NCBI GenBank assembly: GCA_963744225.1
Contig: CAVUSV010000005.1
Span: 186,001 to 250,000 of the forward strand
Direction: 5' to 3'
Length of the DNA stretch: 64,000 nt
Origin: Bog-473 sp963744225
GTDB taxonomy: Bacteria; Actinomycetota; Acidimicrobiia; Acidimicrobiales; RAAP-2
Shown: positions 44,815 through 55,064 of the stretch, piece by piece
Layout of the letters: every line of letters starts with the position of its first letter
How positions within the stretch are numbered: position 1 is the first letter of the stretch
Made by a program: the position numbers and the translations under genes
Notes under the pieces: generated by a model
What the model saw: only the letters and a program-made list of their open reading frames with translations
Told to the model about the DNA's origin: nothing
The model's database searches: none

Positions 44815-45962
44815 CGGTGTCTCCGGCGGGCACCCACGCTGAGCGCCAGGCCAACGGCGCTGAAGAACACCAAGACGGCGGTGCCCCCGTAACTGACGAA
44901 CGGGAGCGGGATCCCGGTGATTGGCATGATCCCCATCGTCATCCCCGCGTTCTGGAACACGCTGAACGCGAGGAATGCGAACAGTCCGGCACAGATCAGG
45001 CGCCCGAAGGTGTCGCGCGACACCACGGCGGCATGCAGCACCCGCCAGGCGACGACACCGAGGAGAGACAAGACCCCGACGGCCCCGACGAATCCCAGCT
45101 GCTCCCCCACCGCCGTAAAGATGAAGTCGGTCTGCTGTTCGGGCACGTAGCCGAGATTCGTTTGCGCCCCGTGCCCGATACCCGAGCCGAAGAGGCCACC
45201 CGAGCCGATGGCGTTCTTGGCCTCCTGCAGGTTATAGATGGCGGACTGCACGTAGGGGTTGGTGCTCTTCACGTTGGGATTCAGGAACGTGGTCAGCCGG
45301 GCGATCTGGTAGTGGTGTAGGAATCCGCCCGCGACGGCAACGAGGGCAACCAGCGCGGTGCCCATCAGCAACATCACCAAGATCCGGATCGGCAGACCGG
45401 CCACCGCCAGCATGACCAGCAGGACGATCACCATGATCATGGCCGTCCCGAGGTCGGGCTGGAGCAGCACGAGCACGATCGGAATGCCGGACATGATGAG
45501 CAGTCGAAAGACGTCGCGCCAGGCCAGCCCCTCTTCGTCGCGCCACGCGCAATAGGACGCGACCGCCAGGATCAACGCGAGAACGGCGAACTCCGAGGGC
45601 TGCAATTGCAGCGGGCCGACGCTGAACCAGCGCGCCGCGCCCTGGGCGCTGCTCCCCACAGCGAAGACGCCCAGGAGGGCCAACACGATCAGCCGATACG
45701 CGACGGTGGCCAGGGGTTCGAGGCGCCGGTAGTCGAAGAGGGCGACCACCACCATGACGACAAAGCCCAGCACGACGAAGAGTCCCTGCTTCTTTAGGAA
45801 GGTCTTGGGATCCTCCCCCTGGGCCAACAGCGGGCCACGGGTGGCGGTATAGACCATCACCACCCCGACCGCGGACACCAGCAGCGTGGCGATCAGCAGA
45901 ATGAGGTCGAACGGGGGCACACTGCGCCGAGCGGCAACGTGTGTTCGGGCGAGTGTGGTCAT
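44811..45962 (-). CDS. rodA: RodA-type SEDS peptidoglycan polymerase
   Basis: 383 residues, ten or more membrane helices. Typical RodA features are FDLILLIATLLVSAVGVVMVY at the start, GSSAQGAARWFSVGPLQLQPSEF, LLQPDLGTAMIM with the catalytic Asp, GSGGLFGSGIGHGAQTN, VPEQQTDFIFTAVGEQLGF and GIPLPFVSYGGTAVL. These match RodA better than FtsW. A second SEDS gene lies 2 kb away. Divergent from mscS by about 29 bp. Confidence 0.9.
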   Translation of the reverse strand: MTTLARTHVAARRSVPPFDLILLIATLLVSAVGVVMVYTATRGPLLAQGEDPKTFLKKQGLFVVLGFVVMVVVALFDYRRLEPLATVAYRLIVLALLGVFAVGSSAQGAARWFSVGPLQLQPSEFAVLALILAVASYCAWRDEEGLAWRDVFRLLIMSGIPIVLVLLQPDLGTAMIMVIVLLVMLAVAGLPIRILVMLLMGTALVALVAVAGGFLHHYQIARLTTFLNPNVKSTNPYVQSAIYNLQEAKNAIGSGGLFGSGIGHGAQTNLGYVPEQQTDFIFTAVGEQLGFVGAVGVLSLLGVVAWRVLHAAVVSRDTFGRLICAGLFAFLAFSVFQNAGMTMGIMPITGIPLPFVSYGGTAVLVFFSAVGLALSVGARRRHR

Positions 45963-45991
45963 AACGCGGATTCGGCGACAGAATACCGGCC

Positions 45992-46970
45992 GTGACCTCT
46001 TCCCCCCGGGCGGCAGCCCATGCCCTGGTGGGCCAGGCCGCCGGCACGACGGGCACGACGGGCACGGCCAATCAGGTCGACCAGGGCGGCGGTTGGCTCT
46101 ATCACCTCCTGACCAGAGCCGGTGTCGAGCCGCAGACTGCGTCGACGGTCACCGACCTCATCATCCGGCCCATCAGCATCCTCTTCGTCGTTGTCGTCGC
46201 GCTCATCGTGGCTCGATACGGCACCAAGGTCATCCGCCGTCTCCTCGAGCGGGTCGCCAACCAGACCGCGGCCCGATCCGGCTCGACGCGGGCCGGAGCC
46301 CGCGTCGCCACGATGTCGGGCCTCGTGGCGAACGTCTGGCGCTTCTTCGTCTTCGTCGTCGCCGGCGCCATCGTGCTCGGCATGATCGGCATTAACCTCA
46401 CGCCGCTTCTCGCCAGCGCCACCATCATCGGAGCGACGCTTCGGGTTCGGCGCGCAGCAGATCGTGCGCGACTATTTCTCGGGCATCCTCATGACCATGG
46501 AGGACCAGTACAACGTCGGCGACTCGGTCACGGTGGGCGGCGTGACCGGCGTCATCGAGGAGGTCACCATGCGCCTCACTCGCTTCCGTGCCGTCGATGG
46601 CACCACCTACATCATTCCCAATGGCGACATCCGTCTGATCGGGAACCTCTCGCGCGGATGGGCACGGGCCGTGGTGGACCTGACTCTGCCCGGGACCGCT
46701 GCGGCCGACCTCGACAAGGTGCGGCAGATCATCACCGCAGCGGCGCACCGCGTCGCCACCGACAGGGAAGTCGCCGCGCCCAGCACGGAACCGCCGAACG
46801 TCGTCGGAATCCTCGCGGCGGATGCGACGACGATCACGATGCGGGTGACGCTCCTCACCATCCCGTCCCAGCGCGACGCGCTCACTCGGGCGCTCCGCGA
46901 AGCCGTGATCGAGGATTTGGCGAAAGCTGGGCTGTGGCCGGCCGACGTCGCGCCCCCGGCCGCGCCCTAA
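45992..46970 (+). CDS. mscS: MscS-family mechanosensitive channel (one frameshift)
   Basis: Small-conductance channel releasing solutes on hypo-osmotic shock. The N-terminal frame has a Gly/Thr-rich lead, two or three membrane helices and TPLLASATIIGATL. At about 46440 an extra T shifts the frame; removing it gives GATLGFGAQQIVRDYFSGI, the TM3 signature. The C-terminal beta/alpha domain has YNVGDSVTVGGVTGVIEEV and FRAVDGTTYIIPNGDI. Corrected length is 325. Convergent with aroE, 8 bp between stops. Confidence 0.88.
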
Positions 46971-46978
46971 CTCCGGGC

Positions 46979-47857
46979 TCAGGCCGCGGGACTGGCCGCC
47001 TCGGCGGCCTGCCACATCGCCTCCACCGGAGGCTCCGCACCGGTCCACAGGGCCAGCTGCGCCGCTGCCTGGTGCACGAGCATCCCGAGGCCGTCGAGCA
47101 CCGTCGCTCCGGCGGCTGCGGCGTCGCCCAACCATCTCGTCGGCCGGGGCGCATAGACCAGGTCGGCCGCCACCTGGCCGGGACCGAGCAGATCCGGGGG
47201 CACGAGCCACTCATCCGCCGGTGCGCCGCCAGCCATTCCCACCGGCGTCGCGTTGACTACCAGATCCGCGGCCGAGACGGCCTCTGCGATGGACCGGTCG
47301 GTCAGCGTCACCGTCGATCCCACCGGGCCGGCCAGTTCCGCCGCCTCGAAGGCCCGCTCGGGGGTCCGGTTGACGATCGCCACCCCGGCCGCGCCACTGA
47401 CGGCCAGGGCCAGGACGACGGCCCGGGCCGCCCCGCCGGCCCCGACGACCACGCACTGGCGCCCCGCCGGGTCGAAGCCCACGCCGCGAGCCAGAGACGA
47501 GATGAATCCCTCCCCGTCGGTGTTAGATCCGGCGAGCAACCCACCCCGGTTGAGGACGCAGTTCACCGCCTCGAGGCGCCGCGCTGTATCGCTGCACGCA
47601 TCGACCAGCGCGGCAACGGCCGCTTTGTGCGGCATCGTCACCGACAGCCCTGTGATGGCGGCGCGACGCATCGCCTCGAGCGCGGCGGGCGCTTCGCCGG
47701 GGTCCACCTCGAACGCGAACGAGCGCCAGTGCTCGCCCAGCCCGAGTGCTGCGAAGGCAGTGTTGTGCAGCAAGGGCGAGAGTGAGTGGATAACCGGGCT
47801 CCCGATGACGCCGACGATCGTCGCGTCTGGGCCGGCGTTGCGACGGGCCTCGTCCAT
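46979..47857 (-). CDS. aroE: Shikimate dehydrogenase
   Basis: Reduces 3-dehydroshikimate with NADPH in the chorismate pathway feeding tryptophan and menaquinone. 292 residues. IGSPVIHSLSP, the catalytic Lys78 in SVTMPHKAA, the catalytic Asp in GSNTDGEGF, GAGGAARAV and ATPVGM are present. ATG 47857 chosen; GTG 47890 would overlap mltG. It follows mltG and ruvX, a common actinobacterial order. Confidence 0.93.
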   Translation of the reverse strand: MDEARRNAGPDATIVGVIGSPVIHSLSPLLHNTAFAALGLGEHWRSFAFEVDPGEAPAALEAMRRAAITGLSVTMPHKAAVAALVDACSDTARRLEAVNCVLNRGGLLAGSNTDGEGFISSLARGVGFDPAGRQCVVVGAGGAARAVVLALAVSGAAGVAIVNRTPERAFEAAELAGPVGSTVTLTDRSIAEAVSAADLVVNATPVGMAGGAPADEWLVPPDLLGPGQVAADLVYAPRPTRWLGDAAAAGATVLDGLGMLVHQAAAQLALWTGAEPPVEAMWQAAEAASPAA

Positions 47858-47879
47858 CGTCAGCGGCGGCACCGGTGGC

Positions 47880-49088
47880 TCAGGGGAGGCCACGGGACTT
47901 CGCCAGCTGCTCGTTGGCCAGTTGCTCGGCAAAGGTGTCGGAGAAGGCGAGCGTGCCGTCCTTCTGCACCAGCACGAAGTAGCGCCACCCGCCCGGTGGC
48001 GGGTGGACCGCCGCCGCGAGTGCATCGGGTGAGGGCATGCAGATGGGGGTCGGTGTCAGACCCTTGGTGAGGTACGTGTTGTACGGGGACTGGATCTTCA
48101 GATCCTGCGCCGTGACCGCCCCACCGTCCTGCCGCAGCGCGTAGAGCACGGTCGAGTCCATCTGCAGGGCGGTGTCGGTGGACAACCGGTTGTAGATCAC
48201 CCGGGCCACGTCGGGCATGTTCTTCACGATGTAGCCCTCCTTCTCGACGATCGAGGCGACGGTGATGACCTGGTATGGGGTCATCCCGAGCGCGGCGGCG
48301 GAGGAGACGCTCAGCCCCGCCGCCTGTGCGTCGCGGTCGAATTGCGCCACCATGTGCTGCACGATCGTCAGGTCGCTCTCCCCGGGGAGAATGTTGTAGA
48401 TCCCCGTCCCGAGCATCCCCTCCAGATTGTTCGATCCCGGCGGCGAGAAGACCGAGTGCACCGCGCCGCTCGACGCTGCCGCCTCGAACCCGCCGGCGCG
48501 GTGCCCGTTGATGCTGTCGACCCGCACGGCGACCTCGTGCAGCGTGAACCCGGGGCGGACGTCGACGGGGAAGACGTTCGGGCCGGCGGCCAGGATCGCC
48601 CGCGCCTCGGCGAAGGTCAGGTTCTGGTGCAGCGCGTAGCTCCCCGGGAGAACGGTCGGCGTCCCGTGGAAGAAGTCCGATATCTGGAAGGCCAGCGAGC
48701 TGCCGATGACGTGTTGCTGGCTCAGCGACGAGATCACCGAGCTCGTCGACTCGCCCTCGTGCACCGTGACCACGACCTGGGGGCCAGCCGGGCCAAGCGC
48801 GTGCGCTTCCAGCTCGTACCAGAGCATGCAGGCGAGGACGACTACGAGCAAGCCGGCTCCCACAGCCGCCACGATCCGCCGGCGCCGGCGCACGTGGGCC
48901 GCACGCTCGGCCCGCCGCTCGGTCCGGGACGGTGCAGCCGATTCTGCCTCGGCCTCCTCTGCCTCGGCTCCCTCGGCTTCGGCCGCTCCCTCCTCCGGGC
49001 CGACCCCGGCCTGGCGGGCGTCGGGCTCCGGTTGCGGCCACGGGATCTCGTCGTCGTCTGACCCGGACCCGGTCCCGGTCCCGCTCAT
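47880..49088 (-). CDS. mltG: Endolytic murein transglycosylase MltG
   Basis: Cuts nascent peptidoglycan strands at the membrane. 402 residues. A long acidic, Glu/Ala-rich cytosolic N-terminus (about 60 residues) is followed by an Arg cluster and one membrane helix (about 74-94). The YceG domain has GTYxL-like LPGSYAL, NLEGMLGTGIYNILPG, the catalytic Glu in ASIVEKEG, RVIYNRL, DSTVLYAL and SPYNTYL. ATG 49088 overlaps the ruvX stop. Confidence 0.92.
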   Translation of the reverse strand: MSGTGTGSGSDDDEIPWPQPEPDARQAGVGPEEGAAEAEGAEAEEAEAESAAPSRTERRAERAAHVRRRRRIVAAVGAGLLVVVLACMLWYELEAHALGPAGPQVVVTVHEGESTSSVISSLSQQHVIGSSLAFQISDFFHGTPTVLPGSYALHQNLTFAEARAILAAGPNVFPVDVRPGFTLHEVAVRVDSINGHRAGGFEAAASSGAVHSVFSPPGSNNLEGMLGTGIYNILPGESDLTIVQHMVAQFDRDAQAAGLSVSSAAALGMTPYQVITVASIVEKEGYIVKNMPDVARVIYNRLSTDTALQMDSTVLYALRQDGGAVTAQDLKIQSPYNTYLTKGLTPTPICMPSPDALAAAVHPPPGGWRYFVLVQKDGTLAFSDTFAEQLANEQLAKSRGLP

Positions 49089-49537
49089 GTCTGGTCCAGC
49101 CACGATTGGAGGAGCACCATGGCCGCGGCGCTGTCGACCACCTTGCGGGCCGCCTTGCCGGTGCGCCCGGCCACGCGCAGCGAGCGTTCGGCCTCGACGG
49201 TGGTGAAGCGCTCGTCTGCCGTCTCGACCGAGACCCCAAGGGGCTCGAGCACTTCACGGAGCGCCTCGGCCTCATCGAGGGCCGCCCGGGCGGCGGGGCC
49301 GACCTGGCCGGAGAGACTCAGCGGGAGGCCGACCACCACGGTGGAGGCCTCGACCTCGCGTACGGCGTCGAGGACGGCACTTCGGTCGCGTGCGGCGTCA
49401 CCGCTGCGCTGAATCGTCCCCCACGGGCTCGCAAGGGTGCGCCCGCTGTCGCTGTAGGCCACGCCGATGCGCTTGGCCCCGAGGTCGAGCGCGGCCACCC
49501 GGCCCGGGCCGCGACCGGCCCCATCGCCGCCGCTCAC
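49085..49537 (-). CDS. ruvX: RuvX/YqgF Holliday-junction resolvase-like protein
   Basis: 150 residues, RNase H fold. ALDLGAKRIGVAYSD carries the first catalytic Asp, VVVGLPLSLSG the Glu-side strand, and DERFTTVEAER and DSAAAMVLLQSWLD the rest. Involved in DNA or pre-16S rRNA processing. The GTG start at 49537 overlaps the alaS TGA (GTGTGAG). Confidence 0.92.
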   Translation of the reverse strand: MSGGDGAGRGPGRVAALDLGAKRIGVAYSDSGRTLASPWGTIQRSGDAARDRSAVLDAVREVEASTVVVGLPLSLSGQVGPAARAALDEAEALREVLEPLGVSVETADERFTTVEAERSLRVAGRTGKAARKVVDSAAAMVLLQSWLDQT

Positions 49538-52149
49538 ACGGACAGGAGTCGCTGCGCCTCGGCCAAGGCCGCCTCGATCTGCGAGGGGTCCTTCCCCCCG
49601 CCAGCGCCAGGTCGGCCGAACCGCCTCCGCCCCCGCCCACAATGGGGCCAAGGGTCCGCACCAACCGCGCCACGTCGGGTTTGCCCCGGTCGCGGCGGCG
49701 ATCGCGACCTTGGATCCGTCGGGTGACCCGCCGAGCACGACGGCGCGCACCCCGTCGTGGCGGAGCACCGCTTGGGCGAGGGTCCGCAAGTCTTCGGCGG
49801 CCACGTTGTCTCGACGGGCCACCACCACCCCGCCATCGGCGGCAGCGGTCTCCGCCAGCGTCCGTGCCTCCACCTCACTCGATTGCTGACGCAGCCTCGA
49901 GAGCTCTCGCTCGGCCTCGCGCTGGCGCTCCATGACCCGTCCGATGGCGGGCAGGAGCTCGTCGGGCTCGGTGCGCAGCAGCTCGGCGGCGGATTGCACC
50001 AGACGCTCCCGCTCGATGGCCCGCTCGAGCGACGCGTGACCGGTCAGGGCGAAGATCCGCCGAGTATTGGAGCCGATCGAGCCCTCCGACAGCAAGGTAA
50101 TGGGACCGATCTGGCCCAGCGAGTCGACGTGCGTCCCGCCGCAGAATTCGAGCGATGTCGGCCCCGCCTGCACGACACGCACCGACGCACCGTACTTGTC
50201 ACCGAAGAACACGATGGCCCCCATCTCCTCGGCCTCTTCGCGCGAAGTCTCGGTGGTGTCGACGCCGACGTCGGTGAGCACGGCGTCATTCGCCCGTGCG
50301 AAGACCTCGTCGAGTTCCTCGCGGGTCGGTTGGCCGTGGTGGGAGAAGTCGAAGCGCAGGTAATCGGGCGACACCAGCGAGCCCTGCTGCCGGACGTGGT
50401 CGCCTAACACCGACCGCAACGACGCGTGCAGCAGGTGGGTCGCCGTGTGGTTGCGCCGGATGGCCTCCCGCCGCTCTTTCTCGATCGTCGCCAGCGCGTC
50501 CTGCCCCGCCCGCACCTCGCCCCGCACCCGCGCCTTGTGGGCCACCAGCCCCGGCACGGCGTACACGGTGTCGTACACGTCGGCGGTGCCCGACTCGGTC
50601 ACGATGGTGCCGGTGTCGCCAACTTGGCCGCCGCTCTCGGCGTAGAACGGCGTGCGGTCCAAGAAGATCTCGACCACCCGCTCCCCGTCGCCGTCCGCGC
50701 CGGCCGCTCTGTCCGCGGCGCCGTCCGCGCCGTCCGCGCCGCTGCCCTCGAGCACGCCGACCACCTGAGCGGGCACCTCGTAGTTCTCGAGGCCCCGCCC
50801 GACGAAGGTCGTCGGGCCCTCGGCGTCGAGCAGCGCTCGATACGCCGCCTCGTCACCGGCCCGGGTCGCCCTCGCCGCCGAGCGGGCCCGCTCCCGCTGC
50901 TCGGCCATGGCGGCATCGAAGCCCGCACGGTCGACCGCCACCCCCGCGTCGCGGGCCAGCTCCTCGGTCAGCTCGACGGGGAACCCGTGGGTGTCATGGA
51001 GGGTGAAGGCCACGTCGCCTCCGAGCACCTTCGTCCCGGTGGCGAGCGCCTCCTCCAAGCGGCTCAGCCCCGCCCGCAGGGTGCGATCGAATCCCTCCTC
51101 CTCGCGTGTCACCACGTTGACGATGAGATCGCGCTGCGTCACCAGCGCCGGGTAGGCCTCGCCGAGAATGTCGACGGCCGCCTGCACCAGGGTCGGGGTG
51201 ATGGGCGTCTCGACCCCCAGGCGCCGGGCCGCCATCACGGCGCGGCGCACGACGCGGCGCAGCACGTAGCCGCGCCCTTCGTTGGACGGCAGGACGCCGT
51301 CGGCCACCAGCATGGAGAACGCCCGGGCGTGGTCCGCCAGCACGCGCAGCGCCACGTCAGCGCCAGGGTCGGTCCCGTAGGCGGTGCCCACCACCGCGGA
51401 CGCCGCCTCGATGATCGGGGCGAACAGGTCGGTATCAAAAATGGAGCCGTGACCCTGGAGGATGGGCAGGATGCGCTCGAGGCCGGCGCCCGTGTCGATG
51501 TTCTTGCGTGGCAGCTCGGTCAGCCGTCCTTCGGCGTCGCGGTTGAACTGCATGAAAACCAGGTTCCAGAGCTCGACGAAGCGCTGGTCGCCTCCGTGCT
51601 TGGGCCCGCCGTCGTGCCCGTAGGCCTCACCCTTGTCGAAGAAGAGCTCCGAGTCGGGGCCGCAGGGCCCGGTGTCTCCCATGGCCCAGAAGTTGTCCTC
51701 GTCGCCCATTCGCTGGATCCGCTCGGGCCGCACGCCGACCGTCTCGATCCAGATCTCCTCAGCCTCGTCGTCGCTCTCGTGCACGGTGACCCAAAGCCGG
51801 TCGCCGTCGAGGCCGAAGACCTCGGTGAGCAGCTCCCAGGCCATCGGAATGGCGTCCGATTTGAAGTAGTCCCCGAAGCTGAAGTTGCCCAGCATCTCGA
51901 AGAAGGTGCAGTGGTAGGTGTCGGTGCCGATGATCTCGATGTCGGGAGTGCGGAAGCACTTCTGGATCGACGTGGCCCGGGGCCAGGGCGGCGGCTCCTC
52001 ACCGAGGAAGTAGGGCTTGAACGGCACCATGCCGGCAATCGTGAAGAGAACGGAGGGGTCGTGCGGGATCAGGCTGGCCGACGGCACGACCGCGTGGCCC
52101 CGGTCGGCGAAGTACGCGTGAAGGCCGCCCTCAGTCCGTTGGCGTCCAT
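49534..52149 (-). CDS. alaS: Alanyl-tRNA synthetase (three frameshifts in this sequence)
   Basis: Charges tRNA-Ala. True start ATG 52149 (MDANGLRAAF). One base is missing at about 52124; adding it gives AAFHAYFADRGHAVVPSASLI. A second break at about 49681 (C missing) restores NPDVARLVRTLGPIV. A third at about 49605 (one G missing from a G-run) restores LALAGGKDPSQIEAALAEAQRLLSV. In between are motif 1 to 3, the editing domain with NHTATHLLHASLR, and CGGTHVDSLG. Corrected length is 872. All three are one-base deletions; two lie in C or G runs and the third beside TTC. Confidence 0.9.
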
Positions 52150-52190
52150 CGCTCCAGCCTACCGGGGGCAAAAATGGCTTCGGGGCCGGC

Positions 52191-55064
52191 TCAGGTCGAC
52201 GACATGCCCACGATGGGCTTGTTCAGCACGATGCTGCCGGTCGACCCGTAGAAGTGCGTGTCGCCGTAATTGAAGATCCCTCCGTCGGCCGCCACCAGCC
52301 AGTAACCGCCTCCGTCGGGCGAGGCGGCCATGCCCACGACCGGCTTGTTCAGGTGCAGGCTGCCGGCGGAGCCGAAGAAGCCGGCGCTGCCGTAATCGAA
52401 GATCCCACCGTCGGCCGCCACCAGCCAATATCCCCCGCCAGTGATCCCCGATGCCATGCCCACGACCGGTGAGTTCAGCACCAGCGAGCCCGCCGATCCG
52501 TGGAAGCTGGCATCGCCGTAGGAGAAGATGCCGCCGTCGGACGCCACCAGCCAATAGCCGCCGCCGTCGGGCGTGGCCGCCATGCCCACCACCGGCTTGT
52601 TGAGCCGGATGCTCCCCGTCGACCCGTAAAAGCGGGCGCTGCCGAAGGTGAAGATGCCGCCGTCCGCTGCCACGAGCCAGTAACCGCCTCCGCCGGGCGC
52701 GGTGGCCATGCCGACGATCGGTCGGTTGAGATGCTGTCCGCCCATGGAGCCGAAGAAGTTCGCGTCGCCGAAGCTGAAGATGCCGCCGTCGGACGCCACC
52801 AGCCAGTACCCGTTGGTGCTCGGGGTGCCAGCCATCCCGACCACGGGTTGGTTGAGGTGGATGCTGCCCGTGCTACCCCAGAAGGTGGCGTCCCCGTAGG
52901 CGAAGACCCCCCCGTCGGAGGCTGCGAAACGGTAGCCCAGGCCGCAAGCGAGGTTCCCGCCGAAGCCGTAGTGGTCCGCGGCGGATTTGGCCGAGATGCC
53001 CTGCGAGTTTCCGACCGTGACGTCGACACACAGGGGACCGGGCGCGTTGGGGGGACGACCGTGATGGAGGTCTCCGTTTGCGAGATGATGCGGCCGTTGC
53101 CGACCGACCCGAACGTGACGGACGTGGCGTTGGCGAACCCACCGCCGAACACCGTGATGGCGCCGCTGCCGGTGACGGGCCCGGTGTTCGGGCTGAGCGA
53201 CGCCACCGACGGGCAGCCGTTCGCGCCCTGCAAGGCGATGGCCAGGTTCTGGTCGACCGGCGTCCCGAGCCCCGTCGCGGCGTCGTAGCCCGGAGCAGCG
53301 GGATACTGCGCCCCGTTGCTGTCGGTGAGGTCGTTGTTGCCGGGGGGGACGATGTCAGTGAACGTCGCGCTGCTCTGGGCCGCGTAGAGGGCCGGGCCCA
53401 CCCGACCGAGCTGGGAGTAGCAGCCTTGGTTGGTGTCGGCAAAGAGCCCGGCGTTGGTGGGCGAGGCCACGCTGGTGCCGCCAAAGCCGGTCCACCCGCC
53501 CTGGAAGGTGGAGTAGGCGACGACGCCGCCCTGACGCGGGTTGGCGGGGTACGCGATGTCGGGCACGGCCCTGCACTGGCCCACCCCGAGCCCGCACGAA
53601 TTGGGCCCCGCAAAGGGCTGCCCGGGGATGCGGCCCCATTGCGCCGAGTAGCCCCCGCCGCCCGAGCCGGTGCTCGCGGAGGCGCACGCGGGAATGTTGA
53701 TGCCTCCGAAGAAGCAGTCGTTCCACACCACCTGCGAGGCGGCCGACGCACTGCCCATCGACGTCCCACCCGCGCTGACCACGTTCGGCTGGGACCCCGG
53801 GTCGTCGACCGCGAGCTGGGTGGTGTTGTCCGTCGGGAAGCAATCCTCTGACCCGGAGTCGCCCGACGCCGCGATCATGGTCTGCCCCTGCAGAGCCATG
53901 CGGGCAAAGATCCCGTTCTCAGTCTGGCGGTCGGCTTGGGGCAGGTCGGCCTCGCACGCACCCCAGCTCGTGGTCACGACCTGGGCGACGTTGTCACTGG
54001 CGATCCGGTTGAACAGGTCGAACGCCTGGGCGTCACTGCCGTTGGGACCCTCGTAGACGACGAGGGAGGCGGAGGGGGCGTTCACCGCGGCGAGCTCGGT
54101 ATCGAGCGCCGCCTCGCCCATGCCCTCGGGTCGCCCCCCGGACCCGCCGTCGACCGACACGTTGCGGATCGGGTTAGACAGGCCGTAGCACGAGGCGAAC
54201 ACGGCGAAGTCGCTCTGGAGGTACTGCTCGAACTCCACAATGGCGATCGTCTGCCCGACACCCGTCCGCCCCTGCGCGAAGAGCTGGTCGAGGCCGAAGA
54301 TGGAGGCCATCTGGGTCGAGGTATAGCTCCCGCCCGTTGCGCTGGCCTGGGCGGATGGGCACGCCTGGGGCGTGCCGGCGTGGGCGACCTCGACCTGGGC
54401 ACGCGGAGTGCCGGCACCGCCGGCGCCCCCCGGCGTCGAAGCGGCTGCGCTCGGCTTGAGCATCGAGTGCTCCTTGAACAGGCCGTCCAACCCGACCACG
54501 CCGGTGACGGCGCCGGCCAAGGACACAGGGATCTGCGGCGACGCGGTGTTCACGAGGACCCTGGCCTGGTTCGGCGCCTGGACCGACTGCAGCGGCGTTG
54601 CGAAGGCAGACGACACCACTCCCGCCGTGCCGCTGATCGGCAGCAGGCTGCTCCCGGGCTCGGGCGTCCCGACCGTCAGCCCCTCGGTTTGCAGCACGGA
54701 GGACACCTGCGCCACCTCGGCCGCGCTCGGTCCGAACGCAGCCGCGTACTGGGCCGAGGTCAGGTAGTGGCGGTACTGCGGTGAACCCGGCGTCGACACG
54801 GCCGCCACCGCCTGCGCCAGCCCGGCGGGGTTCTGTCCGGCGAGGACCACGTCGAGGTGCAGCACCTGGTCGGCCGGCGCCGGCCCGAACAGCTTTGCGC
54901 CCACAGGGATCTGTGGCGCGGCCTGGGGCAGCTCGATGCGCGCCCCGAGGAATTCGGCGTCTGCGCCGCGCGGCCGCGGTCGTCGGAACGAGGGCCCCGG
55001 CACTCAGGGCGGCGCCGCCCAGAACTGCGGCGAGCAGCGCCCCCTTGTGATGACACCGGTTCAC
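52191..55064 (-). CDS. Secreted S53 peptidase with TIG domain and WLVASDGG repeats (two frameshifts)
   Basis: Sedolisin/kumamolisin-type acid protease, about 957 residues after correction. GTG 55064 starts a signal peptide (NRCHHKGALLAAVLGG, ending in Ala/Thr). At about 54972 one extra G shifts the frame (TAAA to ADAEFLGARIELPQ). A pro-kumamolisin domain spans about 45-180, then the catalytic domain with the Glu/Asp pair in GMGEAALDTELA, the Asp in AASGDSGSED and the Ser in FGGTSVASPTNAG. After an IPT/TIG domain a missing C at about 53052 shifts the frame again. The C-terminus has five to six repeats of about 45 residues, GYWLVAxDGGIFxxGxAxFxGS. The start overlaps rarA's stop. Confidence 0.85.
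52200..52900. repeat. Tandem ~130-bp repeats coding for WLVA-DGG-type units
   Basis: Five to six diverged units in the S53 peptidase gene, each encoding N-x-P-x-V-G-M-A, then G-Y-W-L-V-A-S/A-D-G-G-I-F, then G-D/S-A-x-F-x-G-S. Protein-level conservation is high but DNA is diverged, so the repeats are old. A beta-propeller-like fold is likely. Confidence 0.8.
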
